A stretch of 64,000 nt of DNA from NCBI GenBank assembly GCA_018398765.1, contig JAHBMJ010003829.1:89288-153287 (forward strand), in the 5' to 3' direction. Positions 1-11,080 of the stretch are shown in pieces. Source of the DNA: Chromera velia. Lineage: Eukaryota; Sar; Chromeraceae. The stretch's first letter is position 1. Each line of letters opens with the position of its first letter. Position numbers and translations under genes: made by a program. A model generated the notes under the pieces. The model was not told the DNA's origin. It ran no database searches and worked only from the letters and a program-made list of their open reading frames with translations.

Positions 1-3000
1 GACCGCTTCAGACTGTTCATCATCTGTCGGGGGTGCTGCATGTCGCACCTCTTCCTGCACTGCAGAGTGCGCTTCGACCAGGCACCCCACACGCACTGCA
101 CCGAGTCCCTCTGCGTCCCCTGCACGTCTGTACCCGGGAGGGGCGCCCAGTCGTCCCGACACGCGATCTCCACCTTCGTGCCGTGGCCTGTGGGGATCTT
201 GCTAAGGTCCGTGATGGCGTCGAGGTCCCTTGGGCCCAGCAGGTTTCGGGTCGGGGTCATCCCTGTCATGTTGATTGGGGGGACGATGAAGGTCAGGTTG
301 TCGTCCATCGTGACCTTCAGGAAGTTGTCTTGCTCCTGCACACAGACAGACAGACAGACAGGGGGGTGACACAACGTGCTAAGCTGAAATGGGCACATGA
401 TAGTCAAACAGAGTGCAGGTGAGTGGGGAGCGGGGATAGGGGTCCAGGAACGATTTGTCTGTTCTCCTTTCTTCACTTCGTTTGATCCTCTTGGACCATA
501 CGGTCTCCACGCAACACCCAAGACAGAAGGACAAAACGCATTCCAAGCATGGACATCAATAGAAACAAAATAAAAAGTGGCCTGCCGGAACGAATACAAA
601 TGAGGATTGATGCATGGCTTTGACATTTTAATTGTGTGCAAGAAAGAAGTTTGCGTACCGGCATAGGAGGGTCAAAAAAGTCGTCTGGATCTTCCATGAA
701 GAGGTCGTTGACGGGTGCGTTTTTTCCGTACTTCATTTCGTTCTGCTGCTGTTCCTGTGCACTCTCTGCGTACTCCACTTTCAAAGACTTCACTGGCTCT
801 GATAGATTCACCCTTGGCAAGAGGGCCATCAGGGGGTTATCTGATGCTCCGTCAGAGTCGGGGGGGGTCTCTGCTGGCACCACCCTGTCTTCTTTTCCGT
901 CATGTTGTCCTTCGCCCTGTTGGTCTTTCTTGGTCATCTGAATCTCCAGAAACGACGCTCCAGTACCCTCTTCTTCTGTCTGCTCTCTAGACTCTTCCTC
1001 GTTCAACAACTCTAGGTTGGGCTGTGGAGGGGGAGTGGGGGCTCGGCCTTGTATCTCCTGTTCCTCCGAGGCCTTCCCCTTAACCCACTCAGGCCCCCCT
1101 TTCTTGAGGGCCGTCATGTAGTCGGGACCCGTAGATTCTCCCGTGCCCCCCATCTGTTCGTCTTCGTCAATCGAGGGCAGAGAGGGCTTCTCGAACCCCA
1201 CAATCTTCATTGAGGCAGTAAGCGGAATCTTGTACTTGTCACAAGAGGCTGCAAGGGAAGAAGGGAGGAGAAAGGATGTTTTTCTCACTGAACGTATGGA
1301 ATTTTCGGCACTGAATATACAGTACCCGGCAAAGTGGCAACATCCTCTTTTTTTCAAGGCATCAGTGACATGGCTTTGGGACAATATGTTTGTTGGATAT
1401 TCTTTTAATCAAAAACACGAAGCGCCAATCACGTATGCATAGAGCAAGACACTGTAAATCTGTCGAATTGTCCTTCACCTTTCCTGCACCCAAGAAGACA
1501 CTGACGCGACGCCACACCAAACGTCACCTGTCCATCTGACGTGACAGCAAAAGCTCTCTCTCTCTCTCTACAAATGCTCTCTCGACTGACGTGCGCAAAG
1601 AAGCCAGATGGTCGAGTAGGCCCCGTCGACACACTTGACTCTGCTGGGCGATGCCCCCGCAACAGGCGAGTGTCCGTCTGCACATGCAATGTCCACGCTC
1701 GTGTGGTGCCTCAGTCTGGGGTAGTCTGTGTCCTCCCTCGTGCATCTCTTCTTCCACTTGTTCCAGACGCAGAACCCGTAAGGGGGGAAGAACGTATCCA
1801 GAGAGGCAGTCACGTTGGGGGCAACACGGAGGGGGTCGCAGGAACCTGCAGGCATCAAGCGGATGGAAAAGAGGAAGAAGGGAGTCATACGAGCGAGATC
1901 CGACAAATTCCCGTAAATAGACGATCAAAAGTTGCTCTATTCGTTAGTGTTCTGCCCTTTTTGTGTTCAGTCAGCCGAAGTTGGCTCCCACTTCGTGAAT
2001 GTTACCCATTTGTTGTTCGTTCGTTCGCATGCTTCTCTTACAGTTCGTTGATTGCCAAATTCGATCTATCGTCATTTCAATGCTTTGACATCAAACGAGG
2101 AAGTCAAAAGGAACATGTGTCTGCACATCGCTGTCCATTCTAATCGTCTCCCTCTGTCTCCCTGTCTGCCCATTTGCCTCTCCATCTGCCCATGAGACTG
2201 ACGTCTGCAGACGAGAGACGGCCGAGTCCACTTTCCATCCACACACCTGACTGTGTCCCTGTCTCTAGGGGTCACAGGCAGATGAAAGTTGACGTCGTTG
2301 CACTCGAGCAGCCTCTCTGTCCCATCAGGCACCATCACAACGGTGTCGTTCCCGTTGCCTCCCTCTGCAGCCGCAGTGGAGCCTCTTTGCGGGTAGGGGA
2401 GGGATCCGGGGAGGTTCTTGATCTTGTACCTGCACGCATAGATCAATCGTACAGCTGAGAGCAGGGGCTGCTGCATATGGACACTCCGTCCCTTAAGTGT
2501 GCACGACTGGGTGGGTAGCAACACACGGCTGCAATTTCTAAAACGATTGATGAAAGTGCACTGGAGCCATCGGTTGGTCTCTCTCTTGATTGTTTCTGCA
2601 TGCGAAGGTGTCGTGTCTTTTTCTTGCAGAAGGAAGTGAGCCAAAATCCTGAGATCAGAAATCTGTTCTAAGGGCCTTGGTCTTTGTTCATTGAAGTCTG
2701 TTCACACAATCTACACCAGTCTGTGTTCATTGAAGTCTGTTCACACAATCTACACCAGAGTGTGGATATACATGCAGACATCCATCCACAAACACCGTCC
2801 ATCAACTCAACCCACCGCCTGAGTTTGTGGTCTTCGCCAGAGATTCGAAACTCCGGACACGCTTCTGCAGAAGTGCATGTGCAAGATAGAGCACCACATG
2901 TATGAAGGGAAAAAGACTCTGCTGATGCTGCCGGAAAGGAAGAAAGCATGGGGAACCAGAAAAGATAGACAGATGCCTTGATTTGATGTCCCAAGCAATG

Positions 3001-6000
3001 ATGGGATGGGAGACGCGGAGCTGCATGCAGTGCCAAGTCAGGAAGGAACAAGAAGGGAGGGCATGACTGAATTAATGCCGGACTCGAGGCGATGACAGAG
3101 AAGGTGGTGGGAACGTTTGGGACTGCTGATCACGACTGAATTTCTCTCCTGAGATCTTCTTCATTTAATGGTTGAGAAAAACAGCCAACCTGCTCGATGT
3201 CCTGTCTTTCTTTTCGGTCCGTCTCCTTCTGCCCCACCTTTTCTTTACCCTTTTGTTCGACCCCACCCTTCAAGAAGCTTTTGTTTCTTCCGTTTTTCTC
3301 TTCTTTTGTTGCAGCGGGTAAAAAAGAAGCGAGAAGGTCTGCATGCATGCTGACTTGCGCATCTCATTGTCTGAGGAGTCCATGAACCATCGTAGCACGT
3401 GAGAAGGTCCGATGTCCTGTTGGTGCCAACTGCAGGCGAGAGTCCTTCCTTGCAGGACACACGAACCGCGTCCCCATGTCTGGAGGGAAGACGCGCAACC
3501 GCGTTTTCTGATTCCCCCTTCGTCTCCTCCCCCTCCTCTCCTTCTGTCTCGGTGTCGTTCTTCCCTCCGCTTTGCTCCTTTGCGATCTCTTTCGGTCGGT
3601 CTGCTGCAAGAACCCCCTTGGTTACGTACCGCTTGATGTCGGGAGCGGGAAACTTTCCACAGTCCTCTGCAAACACTCAGGTCATGGATGGGAAAATTGG
3701 ACACTCATTTCTTCACGAGTGCTCAAAGAAGAGTCACAAAGTGATGCTTTTGGAGACCCATAAAAGCCGGAAAGAACAAAGCAAGCAGGCTTTGGAGAAT
3801 TCAAAGGCAATAGTGGCAGACAGTAAGGCATGTTGAACGTCCGACACCAGACACGCGTGCAGAAGCCTCTTTGCGGATATTCCCGACTGACTCATGCAGA
3901 GAAGTGTAAGAGCAGTGAATCTTCCATTGTTGCACGTCACGTATTGTGCTCGTTCCGAAGGCGCCTCCCCATTCTCGGCTTCCCTTTCCTCCTCCGTCTC
4001 CGTCTCGTTTGTTCCCTCTCGAGGGGCCAAAGGAACAGCAGACCATCCGGGCTCCTCATGCCCCTCCAGGGTCGCCCCCTTGCACTCGAAGATCCAACGG
4101 GCCCCGTGGGAGTACTGCAGGGAGACGGCGGTCGAGTTGTCCACCCCCGGGTGAGTCTCGTCAAAGCGGACTTCATAGCCGTCTCGCACGTCTGGCAGCA
4201 TTTCTCGCGAACACGATTCTGCAGAGAAGAGAACCGAGACAAGAGAAGCAAATGAAGGGCTATCGGATTGTCTCCACGGATCCACTTCTAGAATTGCGTT
4301 CTTCAGGCCAACTTGGCAGAATTTGAGGCAAAATCAAAAGAACAAGCTGTGGGTGCTGCTGCCTCGCTCGCTAAGAAAGGACTGCATGGTCCGGACGGGA
4401 AAAGCGCGATTAGATGAGGGACACCCAAAGGAAGGAAAGCAAGGTCGTGTTCGCCCTCTTGCTCCAAACAATTCCGCACCATTACAGTCTTTCAATCATA
4501 TACACAACATTTAGCAGCCAGGTGCTTACTGACTCTTGCAGACGATCGTACGGGGAGACCACTTGCCGTGGATACAGAAGACCTCTTGTGCATCCACTCC
4601 GGACATCCCAAAGGCACCAGCCGCACAGCTGACGACTCTCCGGCTTCCGTGCTCCCTCCCTCTGCCCATCACCACATACGCAGGATTGTGTTGGAGGTGT
4701 GTGTACTCGGGGCATTGGGCTGCGAGAAAGGAAGGAATTAAGGCAATCGATTAGTGAGGGCATGGGGGAAGAGAAATTAAGTAGTGCGAAAATGAGGGAC
4801 AAAGGGGAGTGGGGGAGGCTGACATTCAGACAGACACATGGAACATAGTGGAGAGAGAATGAGCGGAGAGAAAAACGGATAAAAATGAGGACGGGGACAA
4901 ACAAAAAGAGAACGAGACAGACAGACAGACGAAAAGATAAAGGTAGAGACAGAGATAGAGATAGAAACAAACAGAAAGGGCAAGATGCTTGGCTGACCTG
5001 CACATCGGAGAGTGCGGGGAGTAAATCTTCCCCTGTCGCACTTCAGAACTTCCACTGGACCTCCCACCTCCCATCCGTCAGCATAGGCACTCTCCTCAGA
5101 GAGGTGTTGCTCGAGAGGGGCTGGAGACGGCGAAGGAGAAGGAGTTGGAGAGGGGGCTTCAGTCTCAGTAATTTTTTCCGTTTCTGTCGAAGGGCTTGTC
5201 CCATCTGTACTTGGTGTTTCTGTCTCCGCCTCTTGTCCGGATGCGCCAGTATCGTTGTGTGCTTTTCCATGAAGGATGTCTGAAACCTTGATGAACTGTG
5301 AAGATCTCCAAGAGTCGTCGGACACTTTCTTGTGCTCAGTCTTTCTCTTTCCCTGAGAAGAAGCTTGCATCACCTGGACCTTCTGATCTGCTACTTGAAT
5401 GAATGAAGCCGCCTCTTCTTCCTCCTCTTTCTCTGCTTCATCCAAAGCTGCTTTGACTCTCTCTGCCTCTTTTTCCTTTTCGTTCTCCTCTCTCTCTCCA
5501 CCCGTCTCTGCAGGCTCCCCGTTCTCCCCCCCTATGTCCTCCATCGCCCTCTCCTCGTCAGAAGGCCCACTGCTCCCCTGATCCCCGTCTCCTTGCCCTT
5601 CTGCCCCCTCCCCCTTTGCACACCTCACTTCAACCTCGGACCCATGAGGAAGCACGGGAGAGGAGTACTCATTCGGACGGAGCCACTGTTGCATGCCTGA
5701 CTCGGGGGTGCGCATGCGGATGACATACGAGGGACCAAGAGCGAGGTCAGACCGCAAGCACTCACCTGAGGAAGAATGGGAGATCGAAGGAACAGGGGAG
5801 AAGGTACATTTAGGAGAGAACGTAGATACATTCGAAAGAACATAGGTTCTTTGAAAAAAGCTGATATTTTACAACAAAAGTTGTTTTGCCTTCCCGAGAG
5901 TGCGTATGTGCCACTTTATTTTGCAATAGCTGCAGCGCCTCAGTCACAATGCTTGTCGAGTACCTCTCTTGCACTCATGTCCTTTCAATTGAGCTACTGC

Positions 6001-7207
6001 TCGCAAAGTTTTTTTTTTGTCCTGATTCCTTTCGATTTGTCGCTCCGGCGGAATGAGTTTTCGTTCCGTTTCCTTGGTCAATACTTTAGACGTATCTCCC
6101 CAGCGCAATGGTGAGGAGAAGCACACCTCAAGGCACTAGAAGACAAAGCATCTGAACGTACAAGACAAAAAAGCTTGCATCTAACTGACTTGCACATCCC
6201 AGGGTGACCATTGCCCACTGCTTCGAAGGCTCATCCTCCACGTCGCCTATGCACCGAAGCTCCTGCTGCTCATTTCTGGAACCGTCGACCGGTGTGGTTG
6301 CGTCTCTGGGGTTGCACTGCAGGTACACCGGGCTGCCTGCTGGGATGGATTGGGGGATCTGTCTTGTCTCGTTGCCCTTCCCCTGGGCTCCCTTCCAGGC
6401 AAAGTCGAAGTCTCCCTCGCACTGGCTCGACCATGTGTTCAGCTTGCACAGCTCTTCTGTTACAAACCGCGTGTTGCACTCAGCTGCATTCAGCTTCCAC
6501 AAAGTGAACTTCTGTACAGGAAGACCGACTGGGAGAGACATAGACAGGGAAACAGACTCATAAACCGGAGGGCGGGAGGAAAGAGGGCAGAAACGTGACA
6601 GCAAAAGGAGCGCAGAAGGGGACAGGTACAGAGGGCTCGAAAGAGAAGTGGTGCAAAGGCAAACGCAGCCGCCAAATCGCAGAAGGAATTCGAATAAGGC
6701 ACTTTGCGTGCCTCGGATGCGGTTCTTCCAACGCTTTTGAGCCTGTCGATCAATGCACAAACTCGCGCACGACAGCGTGACGGCTGTCCACTTTCCTTCC
6801 ACACAGAAGGTTTGGGCCTTCGAAGCCCCCCCCCTCACTCCTGAGTACCCGTGGGCACACGCGATGGTCCTGGAGGCCCCGTGGAAGTCCCCGGTGCCCT
6901 CCCCGCCCTCGATGACCATGGCCTTCTCATCGTCGAGAACGAAGGGCGGACAGTCACCTGGAAGGAAAGTATTGGACATATTGAAAGAATTCATTCGTGT
7001 CTTTTTTTTTGAGAGCGGCAGATCTCGTAAAAGATCAGTCGGACCGAACTTGATGGCCAGCTAGATAAATGAAGAGGCGCCATCATGCAGGCTTTGCGTT
7101 TGCTTCGGAGACGGACAGAATAACGTACACGACCCACGCAGTCAAGCGGAACCTCAGAGATGTACAGAGGATCTTGAGTCGTTTTCGTTGCTTTTGAAAT
7201 TCACATG

Positions 7208-7240
<33 letters not shown>

Positions 7241-8074
7241 CACGCGTACGCGACTCACGAAAGCACTCGAATTCCGACAGCTCGAAGCTCCCCGCCATAC
7301 ATCGGACTCTTTCCCTCCTCATTTCCTCTGCAGCTGCCATCAGCGTTGCACCCGGAGAGAAGCCGTCCGAACAAGAGACCACGCTCTCGTCTCCGTGCTT
7401 GCTGCCTTCAAAGGAGATGCTGTAGGCACCTCCGGTGCGCTCATTCAGAATGGAGAACGGAAAGTGTTCTTGGGAAGGACAGTCCGCTGCAGTTGAAACA
7501 AGAAGGGGTGCAAGGTCCTTTTCTTTTTGCCGCTTTGAGCAAGAAAAATCACCGGTCAGACAGCAGCAGCATGTTCAAAAAGGGCAGAAGGAAAACTTCG
7601 ACGCCTGGTCCTGCGTAGAGCTTTCTGAGGGAGAGAAACAACAGTCACGTACGTCAGAACGGTGCTCAAAGAAACCGTACCGCACTCAATTTTTATTTCA
7701 AAGAGACAAAAAAAAAGAAAAAGACTAAATTATCGATCAAAAGCGCCTGTATTCAATTTTGTGCATTCGAAATCGGGACTCACGTATGCACTCCATGAGT
7801 CTGTCTGTCCACTCTCCTCTCAGACACCAGAGTCGCTCCTTCACCTCCCGAGACACAGACCCGAACCCCTCTGCACACCCGACGTCCATCCAGTCGCCGT
7901 GTCTAACCAGGTCCTTGGGCGGGCCCTCCGGGCCGAGGGACGTCTCAATGAGTCTGTAAGCACCCGACGGCACCTCAGGCATTCGGCAGTCGGCTGCAGA
8001 AGAGAGGGACGAAAGGATCAATGGATAGTTGGGTATGGAAAAAAGAGACTCAATCATCCCGTGAGTGTCACAGG

Positions 8075-8112
<38 letters not shown>

Positions 8113-8115
8113 GGC

Positions 8116-8148
<33 letters not shown>

Positions 8149-11048
8149 GGCAGACAGACAGACAGACAGGGCGTCAGTCAAAATGGTAAAGAGATCAGGA
8201 GCGAGTTTGTGCAAAGAATGATCGACAGACATTTGCTGGACATTTCATTTGGTAAATGAATGCTCCCGTTTCTCTTTATGGGGGTACCTTATGTGCAGCC
8301 GTATGCCTTTTACTCGTTCCAGTAATGAATTATGATGGCAAACCCTAACAAAGCTCGCAACCACGGACACTGACTGTCAGGCCCCCCCCCCCGCAAAAAA
8401 ACAAAAGCCCCATGCAAGTACAGACGTTGACAATCCAAAGTTCTCGGGGAGAAGGCACCGTCCTCGCAGGTGATTGTCTGAGGGGTCTCGCCAGAGGCAT
8501 TGTGGAATCCAATGGAGCACTCCACTGTTACCGTGTCCCCCTGCTCCATGAACCCCTTCTCTCCTCTCCCTCCAACCATGTACCTGCACGGGCGGGAAGG
8601 GAAGGAGGACTCATGCAGATCGATTCGAGGAGGAAGGAAGAAAAATGAAATCAAGAAAGTGTAGAGACAGGAGTATGCATTGCTGCTCAGACAAGCTGTG
8701 TGTCTTGTGAGTTTTGTGCTCTTCATAAACTAAAGATTTTTGATTAGATGACCCCCTCCACACGTCTATATAATCTACCAATACAGCAACTAAGTCAGAA
8801 CAATTGACACCCTCTGACTGACCCTTGATGTCCCTCATCCGGATACTCTGGACATTTGCCTGCAGGAACACAAAAGGCAAAGAAAGAGAAACGGAATGCA
8901 AGGAAACGAAGTATTGGATCCACACTTCCTTCCTTCCTTCCTTCCTTCTTTCCTTCCTTCCTTCCTTCCTTCCTTCTTTCTTTCCTTCCTTCCTTCCTTC
9001 CGCCTTCCTTGTCCTCTCTGAAATAACAATCTGTTCGAGCATCTAGATGTGTGGATATGAATGAAGATTGCTCTCTTTCATTCTCAACTGTCTGCATTCC
9101 AACTTTTTCTACACAGTCTTGAAGCAGGACAGTCTGTCCCTGCTCTGTATGTCGACATACACAAAGACGAGAATGAGGAAAAGTAAGATCACTGTCTTCC
9201 TTCGCATCAGTGCCACAAAACATCACCCCTCAGCACTGAATTCTTTCCTTCCCGCCGGAAGGCCTGGGTGATGGATGGATGGATGGATGGAAGGAAGGAA
9301 GGAAAGCAGGAAGGAAACACCTGACCGTAGCACTTCAAGGATGGATCCCCCCAGACGCCGTCCACGCAGGTCACGTTGTGTGCCCGTCTCTCCACACCCG
9401 CAGCTGTGGATGACTTGCCGTCACACAGCACCGTCACTGTGGTCAGATGTCGTCTCGTTGACACGTCTCCCGCCACGGCCATGCCCTCAGGAGCCACGAA
9501 CGCGGCAGCACAATCATCTGCAATTGAAGGCAGATCGAAACAAATGTCTGAGCATGTTCATACCTGTGCCCATCTTCATACCTGCATGTGCCTGTGTGTA
9601 TGTAGGTGCATAGCTGTGAGAGAGAGGGGAGCAGGAGAGAAAGCCACACAGAGAGATTGAGAATTTGAGAAGAAGCCAGATGTAGGGGAGCTAGAAGAAG
9701 CGTCGTGAAAGTTTCAGTACGTCTTTCTGTGGACCAGCAGTTGAGAGGGCAACACGCCGAGCGATAGAACGCTCACGGCAATCAAAGAGGGGCGGAAAGA
9801 CAAAAGAACAGCGGATTTGAACAGCAAGATGGTTCCACCGGAATTCTATTTGAGAAAAACGGATGACCAGCCAGCGCACCTTTACAGACAAGGCGGGGGT
9901 CCGACCACTTTCCGGCTTCGAGGCACTTCACGGTTTCCTCCTCGAATCCCGGAACGTCTGTGGACTTTCCATTCTGGCAGCTCACAGTCCGCACATCCCC
10001 TCTGGCTCTGCCCTTAGTGGTCAGACCCTCCGAGATCTCGAATCCCCTCTCAGAGACCCACCCACTCTCATCTGCGAACTGTTCCCACTGGGGACAAAAG
10101 ACTGCACGAAGAAAATAAAAAAACAAAACGTCTCCATCATTCCTTCTATTGCTTTATGCGACCAATTTATTTACTGTGTATAGTAGCACGTCGAATGTTG
10201 GAGAAGATGACAATACGGTCCCAATGTGTGCGAAAGGAAACGTTCGGACATTCTACAAAACAATCTCGTGGTGCCTGTTACCACAGTCTCCATGGAGCCA
10301 CAAACTGCAGTGGGAATCCCTACAGCACAAGCAATGAGGCATCCACTGACAACACCTATCTTCCTGAGGTACTTTCAATCAAGCTTTCTGAAAAGTCCGT
10401 TCACTGTACCACTGACATGTGCAGTCACAGGAGCACGAGGGTGCCCCCAGTTCGCTGACTGTCCGGTCGATTGCTCTTCCCTTCACTGGGAGACGGAAGT
10501 CGCAGTCCTCGCCGTCCTCTACCTTTCCGTTCCCACACACGGCGGTCCTCCCTGCAGAAATGACAAAAGAACAGAAGAAGTCATGAACAAGTCAATGTGG
10601 AAGGAGGAGAGAGAGGCAGGAGGACAGAGAATTCCTCCGAAAATGCGAGTGGTGGTGTGGGAAAGAATCCACTGAAGTCAAGAGACGGGTGCTGGAATGG
10701 GAAACAAAAAGGAAGGCCCACTCAAGACTGCTCCTTAGATTTCCAAGTGAGTACGTACGCATCTTCGCCCTTCATTCCCTCCCTTCATTTTCTGATCTGA
10801 TCTCACCGATCTCTCTGTTGATCTGCTCGATTGTCTGTCCGATGATCGCCTCGTCTTCGGCCCTCGTGCTCACTTGAACGGAAAATACCGTTCCTGCATT
10901 CACTCAGAGGGATGCGCATGACATGTTCTAATTCAGATACATGGAGTACATTCACACACAGAGAGAGGGAGAGAGAGAGGGAGAGAGAGAGGGAGGGAGA
11001 GAGGGGGGGGGGAAGAGGGAGAGGGAGAGGGAGAGGGAGAGGGAGAGG

Positions 11049-11080
<32 letters not shown>

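Noticed and set aside
6956-9500. CRISPR-like regularly spaced repeats among the microsatellites
   Set aside because: These are simple tetranucleotide tracts without unique spacers, and the genome is eukaryotic.
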